DNA of 64,000 bases, from contig JAPMAC010000196.1 in NCBI GenBank assembly GCA_028671895.1, positions 186,001 to 250,000 on the forward strand, given 5' to 3'. Both the position numbers and the translations under genes were made by a program. Positions 1 to 10,840 of this stretch are shown here, in pieces. Under the pieces are notes generated by a model that worked only from the letters and a program-made list of their open reading frames with translations, was not told the DNA's origin and did no database searches. Positions within the stretch are counted from its first letter, which is position 1; each line of letters begins with the position of its first letter. The DNA is from Oenanthe sinensis. Lineage: Eukaryota > Streptophyta > Magnoliopsida > Apiales > Apiaceae.

Positions 1-105
1 TTGATGTATCTGGAGTTTAGTTTGGTATTGGTTTATTTGATTGGGGATTAATTTTGGGTTTTGTATCGGATTGTTGATTGAATGTATGTTTGGTGGTAAT
101 TGCAG
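1..105 (+). other. 3' part of an intron in the AGO1 5' UTR
   Basis: T-rich sequence ending in TTGCAG at 100-105, directly before the exon that carries the AGO1 start codon at 121. It reads as the 3' end of an intron within the 5' UTR. The first, non-coding exon and the promoter would lie upstream of the window. Known AGO1 genes also have an intron before the coding start, which fits, but no transcript evidence is available here. Confidence 0.6.
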
Positions 106-120
106 TTAAGAAATATCAGG

Positions 121-1251
121 ATGAGGAAAGGAACAGGTTATGAGCACCAGGAAGGGAGTGGAGGACGTGGGGGTGGTCGCGGACGTGGTGGAGGACAACA
201 ACAACAGGGGGGTAGAGGCTGGCCGCCTCAGCAGCAACAGGCAGGTGGACGTGGAGGGTATGGAGGGGGTCGGGGAGGCCAGCGTGGTGGAATGGCTCCT
301 CAGCAGTACTATGGAGGAGGGGCACCTGAGCAGATGTATCAGCAGCAGGGTAGGGGTGCACCCCAGCAGCAACAGCAGGGTGGTTATGGAGGGCCTTCCG
401 AGTACAATCAGATGCAAGGAAGGGGTGTGCAGCAGTACTCGCAACAGCAGCAGCAGCAGGCTCAACAGTACCAGCAAGGAAGGGAAGGACCACCACAACG
501 TCGAGGTGGTAGCCAAGCGGGATTTGTACCTTCTGCAGGTGGACCTTCTAGGCCATCTGAGCCCGACCTTCACCAAGCTTTCCAGGCTCCACCACGTCAA
601 GCAGGGATGATGACCCAACCCATGCCATATGTGAAATCAACTGTGATCGAGTCTGAGGCTAGTTCTTCGTCTTCTGTTCCTGAGCCCACTCCGTCCCAAG
701 TGACTGAGCAGTTTCAAGAGCTTTCTGTCCAGAAAGAAGGCTCTTTCAGTGAGGATGTTCAGCCTCCTCCAGTTTCAAGCAAATCACTCACTTTTCCCCT
801 TCGGCCTGGCAAGGGTACTACTGGATCTCGTTGTATTGTGAAAGCTAACCACTTTTTTGCAGAATTGCCAGATAAGGACCTGCACCATTATGATGTATCT
901 TTCTTCCCTTTGTCTAGTTTTTTTATTTTTACATTTGAAAGTTCATATTTATGCAACATTCTTTTTTGTAATGATGTTTAGGTCTCCATTACTCCGGAGG
1001 TAACATCTCGTGGTGTCAACCGTGCTGTTATTAAAGAGCTGGTGAAGACATACCAAGCATCTCTTCTGGGAAACCGTCTTCCAGCATATGATGGTAGAAA
1101 GAGCTTATACACCGCAGGTCCTCTTCCTTTTGTATCAAAAGAGTTCAAAATTACTCTCATTGATGATGATGATGGGTCAGGCGGGCCAAGGTATAATTAT
1201 ATTTTCTTGTCTTTCCATATTGCAAAAATTCTGTTACCTTCTTAAAAAAAC

Positions 1252-1286
<35 letters not shown>

Positions 1287-4200
1287 TTTTTAGTAACTAT
1301 TTCACTACAAATAAATTTGTATTCCCCCAAATGCAGAAGGGAGAGGGAATTTAGAATTGTAATCAAATTTGCATCACGTGCGAATTTGCACCACCTGGAC
1401 CTGTTTTTGAAGGGGAGACAGACTGATTCCCCCCAAGAAGCACTTCAAGTTCTAGATATTGTACTTCGAGAAATGCCTACTGCTAGGTAGGTGTACATCA
1501 AGAATAACTTCTGCCCAACCTCTTCAGCTCTTGAAATTTGCAGCTGTCTTCTATGTAAACAATATATGTACATATAATGGTGTTATTGATCCAGTTGTTT
1601 TCTTGTTGAATTAATTTAGGTTCTCTCCTGTTGGTCGCTCTTTTTATGCTCCTGATATTGGAAGTAAGCAACCTCTTGGGGACGGTCTTGAAAGCTGGCG
1701 GGGATTTTATCAGAGCATCCGACCAACCCAAATGGGGTTATCTTTGAATATTGGTGTGTCTCTCTTATGATAATATGCTATATTATGGCAACCTTCAGTT
1801 TCTGTAATATAATTGTATTCTCTCAGTTTGGTCATTTATTACAATTCTTGGTTGTGGCAGGTTCCTGTGTATGATAAATTTTTTAACCACAAAATAATCA
1901 GTGGTTGTCATCAAGTTTATATCTATACAACTATACAAGTACTCTCACTCATAGAAGTGATTGATGTATAAACTTTTGCAATCAATTCTTGATAAAGTAA
2001 AATATGTTTTCATGTCATATTATAACTAAACTCTTTTGATGGTGCAGATATGTCGTCTACTGCATTTATTGAACCATTGCCAGTTGTTGAATTTGTCTCA
2101 CAGCTTTTGAACAGGGATGTTTCTTCTAGGTCATTGTCTGATTCAGATCGTGTAAAGGTTCACTCCTGTCCCATGCATCTGGATGATTATTGTGAAAGCA
2201 GTTGGTTTTTATGTTCCTTTAACTGTCCAGGGTAGCGTATACAAGAGGGAAGTTGTGTCTGTATGTTTACTTAGGATGTTTTTTGTTTAATATATCCCTT
2301 CATCTTTTCGTTAACTCTACATTTCTACCTGATTTGTCCTATATCTATATGCCAAATATTCCATGTTGTGGAATATTGCCAGCATCAAAAATCTAATAAC
2401 CTCCCTTTGGTTTATAAATCTTAGGATTATAGTTATCATAAATTTGGAATACTCAGTTATCAGTTTATTGGGGGGGGGGGGTGTTTTTGCCGTATGTCTA
2501 TTCAAATAATGTAAATAGCATTTTCAAATTGCCCTTTTATGAATATTGGTAATGGAAATATATTAGGTAGAATCATGTTTTAGTTTGCTCATTTGAGCGG
2601 TTGCTTTATGCTCTTAAAACATACAAATATACAATACAAATAAATTCAGTCCGTTCGGTCCTTAGCAAAAATTTGGTCCGGTTCGGTTCCAAAAATATTG
2701 ACATTTCGGTTCTCGGTCTATTTGGTTTGGTCCGGTTCTGGACTTCGGTCCGAATACTCAGCCTTACTCATGAGGCTGGAGTGGAATAATGTTTTATGAT
2801 GTCTAATTTTTGTTTGGAACTGTGGGAAACATTTTTAATCACTATAAGAAAATAAAAGTGGCTGTTCTATTTCCAGCACAAGCTATAAGTTCTTTTATAG
2901 GATAGGATAAAGTTAGAGAAGGTTTGCTATCATGAATTTTTTCTGTGTTCTTAAATTGAACATCATGTTAAGTAAGTAATATGTTCTAGTCTTAGATAGC
3001 TATCGCTATTTGTCAAATTTCTCCGCTACTGACTTATCACTGCCTAGTGACTGTTTTAGTTTCCACTGTGACTTTAATTGTGACAGATCAAAAAAGCATT
3101 AAGAGGGGTTAAAGTTGAAGTTACACATCGGGGAAACATGCGGCGGAAGTATCGCATATCTGGATTGACATCACAAGACACACGCGATCTGACGTATAAA
3201 TCAAATTGCTATTTATTTCTATTATTAGCTAATCTTATTTATTCTTCTTGCAACCTCTGCACATGACATGATATTAATTTTAATATATCAGGTTTCCTGT
3301 TGATGAAAGAGGGACAGTAAAGTCAGTTGTGGAGTATTTTAGAGAGACATATGGATTTGGCATTCAACTTACTCAATTACCTTGTCTCCAAGTTGGTAAT
3401 ACGAAGAGACCTAACTACTTGCCTATGGAGGTTTGTGTTTAATTTTGTTTTACCTTGCAATCCTATTAGAAATGCATATGCTTATCTCATTATATTCTCA
3501 GGTGTGCAAGATAGTGGCGGGACAAAGGTATTCTAAACGATTGAACGAAAAACAAATTACTGCCTTGCTGAAGGTAACCTGTCAGCGACCTAGCGACAGG
3601 GAGTCAGATATTCTGAAGGTTTGCTATACAGAACTTCTCTGGTTATTCTAATTATTTTGTGTTCTTCATTTTTGTAGTTGCAGTTCAACTTCCCGTTGTA
3701 AGTGAAACAAATCCGAAATTCTACTTTTTAATGCATATATTATATGCTATGTTACTCGGACTCGGCGAGAAGTGTCCAACATGGATACGTGTCTAAGTAT
3801 CGGACTCGGCAATATTTTGAAAAATATACATGTTTTTGGCCTAAAATAAGTGTCCAAGTCCGAGTGTCCATGTCCGAGTGTCGAGTGTCCGACACGGGTA
3901 CTCGAAGGTAAAATGAAGAGTCCGAGTAACATAGATTATATGTATATATAGGTTTTTCTTGATGCTTCCTTCAGTTCTAGATACTGTGTAATAAATAAAA
4001 GTTCAGAAACAGGAAAACCAAGATGTTCTCCTTTAGCAATGTGCCAATGTATATATATGCATGCATTCGTGGATGTCAATGATATTACACTTGCCCCTAG
4101 TGTTTCCACGTCACATACATTTAAAGTTTACATTTGTCAAATTCTAACTGCACTTTACCGTAATTATCACAGCATGCTGATCAGTTTCGTATATTTGTCT

Positions 4201-7200
4201 TATATATATTTTACTGATGTCATTTTGCAGACTGTTCATCATAATCAATATGCCTTGGATCCTTATGCACGGGAGTTTGGCATAAAGATTAGCGACAGGC
4301 TGGCTTCTGTAGAAGCTAGAATTCTGCCTCCTCCTCGGGTAATTGATTATTATGACATTTTCTGTTAATTTGATTTATATTATCATGTAGTCATGCTGAT
4401 CCTTCTTTGCCAGCTAGAGTTGGTTAGTGAATAACTATTTCCTTTCTTTTGCATAGTTGAAATATCATGAGACAGGTCGTGAGCAGGATTGTCTTCCGCA
4501 GGTTGGCCAGTGGAATATGATGAACAAGGTAATATTTCCTTAAGCTAGTATTACTACATTGGCAATGGAACTTTGTCACTTTAGATGAATTGGTGATGAC
4601 ATTTTCATTTGCCTTGTTTTGTGTGTTTTTAAGTCATTTTGTTCATATTAGGCTGCGTACACTTGAGTTTAGTAATTAGCTCTTGAAGTATCACATGTGG
4701 CTCTAGGGGAATTACATTGCTTTGTAAAAAGACTTGTGATCTTATCAAAGTTAATGTTTTGTTAAGAATTGAAGTTGCCATTGTGTACCACAGATGGGTA
4801 GAAGGCTGTGTGCCAGAACCTTTATATGTGATTCTCTTGTTACCTGGTTTTTCTTCTTGACACATGCTGTGCCTCTATCAATGCTATTTTTGTATGCTAA
4901 ACCGTAACAACTAAGTTGCATTCATGAAGAAAGAGATGGGAACAAAAGTTCTGCATTTTTTCTTGCTCAAAATGTGTTGCCATGAATCAAACCTCCAAGA
5001 AACTTGTATTTGCAATACATTAAAGGCAAATTAGACAGTTTATACCTATGTTACTCGGACTCTTCATTTTACCTTCGAGTACCCGTGTCGGACACTCGAC
5101 GCTCGGACATGGACACTCGGACTTGGACACTTATTTTAGGCCAAAAACATGTATATTTTTTAAAATATTGCCGAGTCCGATACTTGGACACGTATCCATG
5201 TGGGACACTTCTAGCCGAGTCCGAGTAACATAGGTTTATACTTTCCGACGACTTCCTCATTAAGACTTCAGAAATTAGAAATTGTATTTTCAGTACATTA
5301 AGGGCAAAATTTTATATTATTTTAATAAGTAATTAGCTGCAATGGTTAATAGGTATTGCTGTTATTTTATACTCCATAACTAACGCTCAATTTAATATTT
5401 AATTAGACATATATTTAATATTTTTTGCCTTGTTTTCAGAAAATGGTCAATGGGGGTATAGTCAACAATTGGATGTGTGTTAACTTTGCACGAAATGTGC
5501 AAGAGAGCTCTGCCCGTGGGTTCTGTTATGAGCTTGCACAAATGTGCAATGTATCGGGCATGGTATACCCTTGAATGCCTTGTGGTTTTTCCATTTTACT
5601 AATTTCCATCCATTAGCAAACTTTCTAATATGAACTACTTTCTGTAGCAATTCAATCCTGAACCTGTTCTCCCTGCGCTCAGTGCCCGTCCGGAGCAAGT
5701 AGAACGAGTGTTAAAAGCTCGGTTCAAGGAGGCCAAGGCGAGAGTCCAAAATGAGCTTGATCTATTAATTGTTATTCTTCCCGACAACAATGGCTCTCTT
5801 TATGGTATTGAATGCTGACCTAAAATAATTACATTGGTGCTGGCTCTCTCATCTGGTGTCTGTAGTTGGAATGCCATATGCTTTATCATTTTTTTAATGA
5901 GATTCTTTTATAATGTTGCAGGTGATCTGAAGAGAATTTGTGAGACAGATCTCGGTATAGTTTCTCAGTGCTGCTTGACAAAGCATGTGTTTAGGATGAG
6001 CAAGCAATACCTGGCAAATGTAGCTTTGAAAATAAATGTTAAAGTCGGAGGAAGAAATACAGTCCTTGTTGATGCACTTTCAAGGCGCATTCCTCTTGTT
6101 AGTGATAGGCCCACTATAATTTTTGGTGCTGATGTAACACATCCTCACCCCGGGGAAGATTCAAGTCCCTCAATAGCGGCGGTATAAACTGATTTGCATA
6201 TTTCTGCTAGCTTTGTGGTTTTTCTTTGTATTGTCAATATTTTGTTAAAATGTATTGTGGCCTTCAATATGACCAGTTTATGGAATTATAGGTTGTTGCT
6301 TCCCAAGATTGGCCAGAGGTCACAAAGTATGCTGGCCTAGTTTGTGCCCAAGCCCATCGACAGGAGCTAATTCAAGATCTGTACAAGACCTGGCAGGACC
6401 CAAATAGAGGAACTATGCATGGTGGCATGATAAAGTATGATATCAAGCTGTCATTCAAAAAAATTCCGTTTTATATATTTTTTTCTGGTTATTTTTTAGT
6501 TCATATTGCATTTGTATCTTTTTATATGGGTTGGTTTTACTAAGTACAAATGCATCCACTGGAGCTGAAATATTCTCAAACTTAGACGTATTTTCATATG
6601 GAAGGGTGAATAAATGCTAAATCGATGATTCTTTGCTGCAGGGAATTACTCATTTCATTCCGCAGAGCAACTGGGCAGAAGCCACAGCGCATTATTTTTT
6701 ACAGGTATCTATTATTTGCTAAGTTGTATCGCAGCTCATATGCGCTCTTTGTTATGCCTATGATTTATTCCTAATATATACTGCATCTGTAGGGATGGTG
6801 TCAGTGAGGGGCAGTTTTATCAAGTTCTGCTATACGAGCTTGATGCAATTCGCAAGGTACTTTATACGAAACTTTTGTGTATAATGTTTAATCTTTTTAT
6901 ATTTTTGTCATAAGGGCGATGGAGCTTAGGTGTTTTCATATTAAATTTTTTGCTGCTTTTAATTTTTTATAAATCCAATTTCAGGCATGTGCCTCTTTGG
7001 AGCAAAATTATCAGCCTCCGGTTACATTTGTTGTTGTTCAGAAACGTCACCACACAAGGTTGTTTGCTAACAACCATCGTGAACGTAATCAAGTTGACAG
7101 GAGCGGAAATATATTGCCTGGTAATTTGTTTGCCTCATCTGTATTGAGTTCTGATCTAGTCCTATGGAACAATATTAGAAGCTTCTCTGTTGGTAATTTC

Positions 7201-7928
7201 AGGTACTGTTGTAGACTCTAAAATCTGCCACCCCACTGAGTTTGACTTCTATCTGTGCAGCCATGCTGGCATTCAAGTATATGCCTCTTAATCTGTTTCT
7301 GATACGGTATTTTTGAAATATTTCCTTGTTTGAGTGGTTTTGGTTTCTTATTGGGATTTACTTTTACAGGGGACCAGCAGGCCTGCACATTATCATGTAC
7401 TGTGGGATGAAAATAAATTTTCAGCCGATGGTCTGCAGTCTCTAACCAACAATTTGTGTTACACGTAAGTCCACTTTTAGCATGTGTTAGCAACTGACTA
7501 CTTGAACTGTGTAATAGGGCTGAACATCTTTAATTCAATTTTTTTTGTTAATATTATTCTAATTGCTGTGAATTTTGTTGTATGGTTACAGCTATGCTCG
7601 GTGTACTCGATCAGTATCCATTGGTATGTGAACTATCACTCAGAAATCACGTTTTGCTTTTATCACATGAATTTGTATGCTGTTTTGTCAATTATTTTGA
7701 ATGTCTCCTCTTGCAGTACCACCCGCGTACTATGCTCACCTTGCAGCATTTCGTGCTCGTTTCTATATGGAGCCGGATACATCCGACACCGGTTCAATGA
7801 CAAGTGGGGCACCTGCTGGACGAGGTGGAATGGGTGTGGGACGGAGCACACGTGCTCAAGTAAATGCTGCTGTGAGACCCCTACCTGCATTGAAAGAAAA
7901 TGTTAAGAGGGTGATGTTTTACTGTTAG
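121..7928 (+). CDS. AGO1: ARGONAUTE1 (AGO1), 21 coding exons, 1,092 aa
   Basis: Small-RNA effector that loads mainly miRNAs and slices or represses target mRNAs. Coding exons: 121-894, 982-1190, 1337-1486, 1620-1753, 2048-2157, 3087-3193, 3292-3430, 3502-3618, 4231-4338, 4457-4528, 5440-5562, 5648-5804, 5922-6181, 6292-6434, 6642-6704, 6793-6856, 6985-7120, 7203-7276, 7370-7464, 7592-7623, 7717-7928. All introns are GT-AG and the exons total 3,279 nt, keeping one frame. Order: Gly/Gln-rich N terminus (about 1-200), N domain, PAZ (about 430-550), MID, PIWI (about 720-1045), C-terminal KRVMFYC. The slicer tetrad is present: D804 (GADVTHP), E845 (HRQEL), D890 (YRDGVSEG), H1030 (PAYYAHL). ATG 121 is chosen because it is the first ATG after the acceptor at 104-105; the protein lacks the usual MVRK-type beginning and starts MRKGTG. 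Arabidopsis AGO1 is 1,048 aa. Introns 5, 8 and 10 carry repeat insertions. No break is seen, so the gene is probably functional. Confidence 0.96.
560..580 (+). promoter_or_regulatory. miR168 target site in the AGO1 coding exon
   Basis: The 21 nt encoding the PDLHQA stretch lie where AGO1 genes carry the miR168 site that sets AGO1 homeostasis. Against canonical miR168 (from memory) 16 of 21 positions pair. Mismatches fall at miRNA nt 1, 2, 11, 20 and 21. The nt-2 mismatch is also found in Arabidopsis AGO1; the nt-11 mismatch comes from a synonymous Leu codon, CTT instead of CTG, at 568-570. Confidence 0.8.
1252..1285 (+). repeat. (ATT)n microsatellite in AGO1 intron 2
   Basis: About eleven uninterrupted ATT/TTA units inside the intron between 1190 and 1337. 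This is a simple repeat and a possible length marker; no function is implied. Confidence 0.9.
2640..2775. repeat. CGGTTC-rich remnant of a hAT-like element in AGO1 intron 5
   Basis: Within the 929-nt intron 2158-3086 there are repeated GGTTCGG/GGTCCGGTT motifs followed by a decayed end (GAATACTCAGCCTTAC). They resemble the subterminal repeats of the hAT end at 34.0-34.18 kb. No target duplication could be assigned. Probably an old non-autonomous remnant. A poly-G run lies at 2470-2481 in the same intron. Confidence 0.45.
3747..3934 (+). mobile_element. 188-bp MITE copy A in AGO1 intron 8
   Basis: The termini are a perfect 17-bp inverted repeat (CTATGTTACTCGGACTC and its complement). The element is flanked by an exact 8-bp direct repeat, ATTATATG, at 3739-3746 and 3935-3942. 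Small size, terminal inverted repeats, 8-bp target duplication and no ORF define a MITE, probably hAT-type. It lies between exons 8 (ends 3618) and 9 (starts 4231). Confidence 0.9.
5046..5233 (-). mobile_element. 188-bp MITE copy B in AGO1 intron 10, inverted
   Basis: This is the reverse complement of copy A with 5 substitutions in 188 bp by manual alignment. It has its own exact 8-bp target duplication, GTTTATAC, at 5038-5045 and 5234-5241, so it is an independent insertion. It lies in the 911-nt intron 4529-5439. Together with copy A it brackets exons 9 and 10. Confidence 0.9.
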
Positions 7929-8797
7929 AAGTTCGGTTTTGTAGGAGCTGTAATACAAACTAGCATTGATTGGTCATTTGATGCTCAAACTAGTGAAAGG
8001 TCTAGTCCTTGTTACTTTACCTGCAACTCCGCAGCTGTTTGCATGCTAGGAAATAATGTGTTTTAGTCCTATGTTTTGGATACCTGGTGGAATAAGGTGG
8101 CTTTGAATTTTTCTAGCCCTGTTTAGTTGCTCCAGTTTGTGTTTATGACTTTTGCTTTTCAGAACTGCTTCATGCAGAATTTGAATTTGCTGTTAACATT
8201 TTTTAATTTTCTTAAATTAGCTTTTGGTTCTAGGTATTTTGTTACTGTTATATGTTCATGCTAGTTTGTGAAGAGAACCCTATTACAGCTATTTCCAGAT
8301 GATATCAATATTGAACTTTGATGTGCAAGTGTGGAAGATTTATTTAGGTTACTCCATTCATTTGTACTGTACTAAACTTAAAGCTTGGTTGATGATGGGT
8401 ATTCATTTCATTGAAAGTTATAATTTCTGGAGACTAATGTTGTATCCGTAAGGATGTTGGTTGACAGTTATATAGAAAATCAAAGTATGACAGACATTAT
8501 AATCCTCCCCCCCCCCCCCCCCCCCAAGAAGTTTCTTGTTCGTTTAGTTAATTATAAAAAATGTATTTTATGGATTGTATTTACTTAATATTTAATTCCT
8601 TAAATTTCCAGAAACTAAATAAGTAAAGAATTTTGTTTGGTTGATTCGAGGAAAGTGCTGTAGCAAGTTGTACTTGGAGAAATTGTGAGTTGCTTCACAT
8701 ATTTTATACGATTCCATGCCTTAATGCTTAAACAATATTCTTATAATTTAATTTAAATTTAACATTAAAATATTCAGTATTATTAGTTACTTCAATT
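7929..8797 (+). other. AGO1 3' UTR and downstream spacer
   Basis: AT-rich sequence after the AGO1 stop, without a convincing ORF. The first few hundred bases presumably hold the 3' UTR and polyadenylation region. A poly-C tract of about 20 nt lies at 8506-8525. Nothing else is recognised. Confidence 0.6.
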
Positions 8798-9040
8798 TAG
8801 GGGTGTAAATGAGTCTAGCCAAGTCAAACTTTAGGTTGTTCAGCTCGTTTAAAATTTTTCTAACTCGAACTCTAACCCTTATCGAGCCTAATAATTTGTT
8901 TGAATTTGGCTCGTTATTATTCGCGAAAACGTTCGTGAATGACAATTCATGAACACATCTCGCGAACACTATTTACGAACAACTCATAAATATGGTTCAT
9001 GAATTGAACATATAAATGCTGAGCAAAATAAATAAATTTA
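8798..9040 (+). mobile_element. One end of a hAT-like element (remnant)
   Basis: It begins with TAGGGGTGTAAATGAG, a typical plant hAT terminal sequence, followed by repeated GCTCG/ACGAAC-type subterminal motifs (around 8845-8990). The opposite end and a target duplication were not found, so it is a one-ended remnant. No coding sequence. Confidence 0.5.
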
Positions 9041-9298
9041 AATTCTAATAACAAGATAATGAGTTAACAAAACAATTTCTCACATTTTCATTCCAAAGTC
9101 CAAGTTCAAAAAATGTAAATTCAAATTTTAATAAAAGTCTATAATACATTTCAAATAATCTCAAGTTCTTGACAGAAAAGAAAAATAACAGTGATAAGCT
9201 TTTCAAAGAAAGTCTACTGCTCAATGTGTCCACTCTGCAATATCATGGTGAGTCCATGGAAAAGAAAGGAGGTTGCAGAAACCTTGGCTTGCATTTGT

Positions 9299-9389
9299 CA
9301 TATCTGGCTTCAGAGAGCCCTCGGGTAACTTAACTGCAAGATTTAGGTAGCCAGTACGGGGATTTGTATATTCCTTGAATGACAAACTA
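9299..9389 (-). pseudogene. JmjC histone demethylase exon fragment (JMJ25/IBM1-like), downstream part
   Basis: The minus strand encodes SLSFKEYTNPRTG followed by LNLAVKLPEGSLKPDM. This matches the part of plant JMJ25/IBM1-family H3K9 demethylases just after the RHGAEF region, where LPFKEYTHP and NLAVKLP are conserved. A splice acceptor (AATCTTAG) directly precedes it on the minus strand at 9390-9397. After KPDM the conserved GPKTYIAYG is missing and no donor is obvious, so the exon is truncated. A second exon of the same type lies at 34184-34336 on the same strand and in collinear order. No further JmjC exons are visible down to AGO1. Family assignment is from memory of conserved blocks. Confidence 0.7.
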
Positions 9390-9468
9390 CTAAGATTGTG
9401 TTCACTTGGTGAGAATGGAACGAAGAAAGAATGAAATAAAAAATTATAAACAAATTGTATAAAGAAAG

Positions 9469-10797
9469 TGTTAGAAAATGGGAAGTTTAAGACATATTTT
9501 ATATATGTTCTTGATTTAATTTCCGGAAACTAATGATTGGAAGTTGTTCCTTGCTATGAGGACTTAAACTTTCATGTTTGGATCTACGACATTTTTTTAG
9601 TGTAATCCATAAATAAATTGAGTAGAAGTTGCTAGTTTGAAATAGGTTTAAAAAGTTTGTTCCACATTGAATATGTAATATGTGTGTGGGTGCTTTATAT
9701 GCATGGATGTGCAAGGTAGTGTCAACTACTAAGGCATGTAGTGTGCATGGTGTACTAGTGTGCCCTCGCGCACACAGGCGCGCCGCCGCCACGCCACGCC
9801 TCGGGTCGGGTCGGGTCGAAGGGCGAATGTCTCGGCGTCTCGCGTACGCGAGACGACTTGGGTAAGGAATTTTATTACATGATTAATTAATTTAATTATG
9901 ACTTTAAATATTATTTTAATATGAATAGTGAATCAAAAGTTACTGTCGGAGAAAAACTTAGTGTCAGCAAAGTTGCTGTCAAGTATTTGCAAAGGTGCTG
10001 TCATAGAAAGTTACTGTCGGAGAAAAACTTACTGTCAGCAAAGTTGCTGTCAAGGATTTGCAAAGGTGCTGTCAGGATACAAAAAGTTACTGTCAGCATA
10101 AATGTAAAGTTACTGCCAGGAATTTGCAAAGTTGTTGTCACATGTTTTATAAAAGGTGATGTCACAGTTTTATAAAAGATGCTGTCACAGAATTTTTGAC
10201 AATAAATTCTGATGAATTGATTCTGATAAATATTCTATTAAATGCTCTTTAAGTCAGAATAATTATTTTAATTAATGTTTTATACGCTGTTACGTTTTAT
10301 TGTATTATATATACATAAAAACGTTGGAGATTGAAGTGACGAATTTTAACACAAGATTAAGAAAACCCTAGCATCCATACTCTGTGTCTTCCACACTCAT
10401 ACAGATTTTTGCATAAGGTTTTCTGGGCGAACTGAGGTGCAGGTCGCTGTTGAGTGCTACGTATCTGTGGACGAAGTACTTTGTGCTGTTTTATCCTGGA
10501 AGTGATATTGCTGCAACCCAACACAGCGTAGTGGGGCAATAATCTCTTCAAGAACAGTCAAGACTTCTAGCAAGGCTTGGCGACTCAGCTGTTCAATTAC
10601 TTTTTTCAGTGTATGCGAAAAAGCTTCTGTTAGAGCTAAGATTTCTATCTGTTCTCTTGTCCTTACAATTACTAATTAATATATCTTGTTTTACCTTCGT
10701 GCTTTATTTTGTTAATTAGTTTAATCTGTCTGTTCTTGTTAAACTGTTATATATAACTGCCCCATTGTTGTGTGTAGTTTTGAATTACGATCCAACA
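9469..10797 (+). repeat. 5' LTR plus leader of copia 1 (right edge uncertain)
   Basis: The left edge is fixed by the matching 3' LTR start. A CG-rich patch at 9770-9860 contains a perfect 20-bp palindrome at 9836-9855. A TATA-like stretch (TATATATAC) sits near 10306. The right edge cannot be set because the 3' copy is truncated; CCAACA at 10792-10797 is one candidate terminus. Confidence 0.5.
9935..10200 (+). repeat. Degenerate minisatellite in the copia 1 LTR
   Basis: Tandem, imperfect units of the type AAGTTACTGTCAG / CAAAGTTGCTGTCAAG / TTGCAAAGGTGCTGTCA, repeated about ten times. It lies upstream of the TATA-like box, in the likely U3 region, where tandem repeats often act as enhancers in retrotransposons. 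That role is inference. Confidence 0.75.
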
Positions 10798-10840
10798 ATC
10801 TTGAAGAGATTATCTGTGTTATATATTGTTAATTAACAAG

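Noticed and set aside
100..120. Upstream in-frame extension of AGO1 from TTG 100
   Set aside because: It crosses the splice acceptor at 104-105; no plant AGO1 uses this, and ATG 121 is the first ATG in the exon.
106..618. Long open frames on both strands over the AGO1 Gly/Gln-rich exon
   Set aside because: They are shadows of the CAG/GGA-rich coding strand; only the plus frame continues into AGO1 domains.
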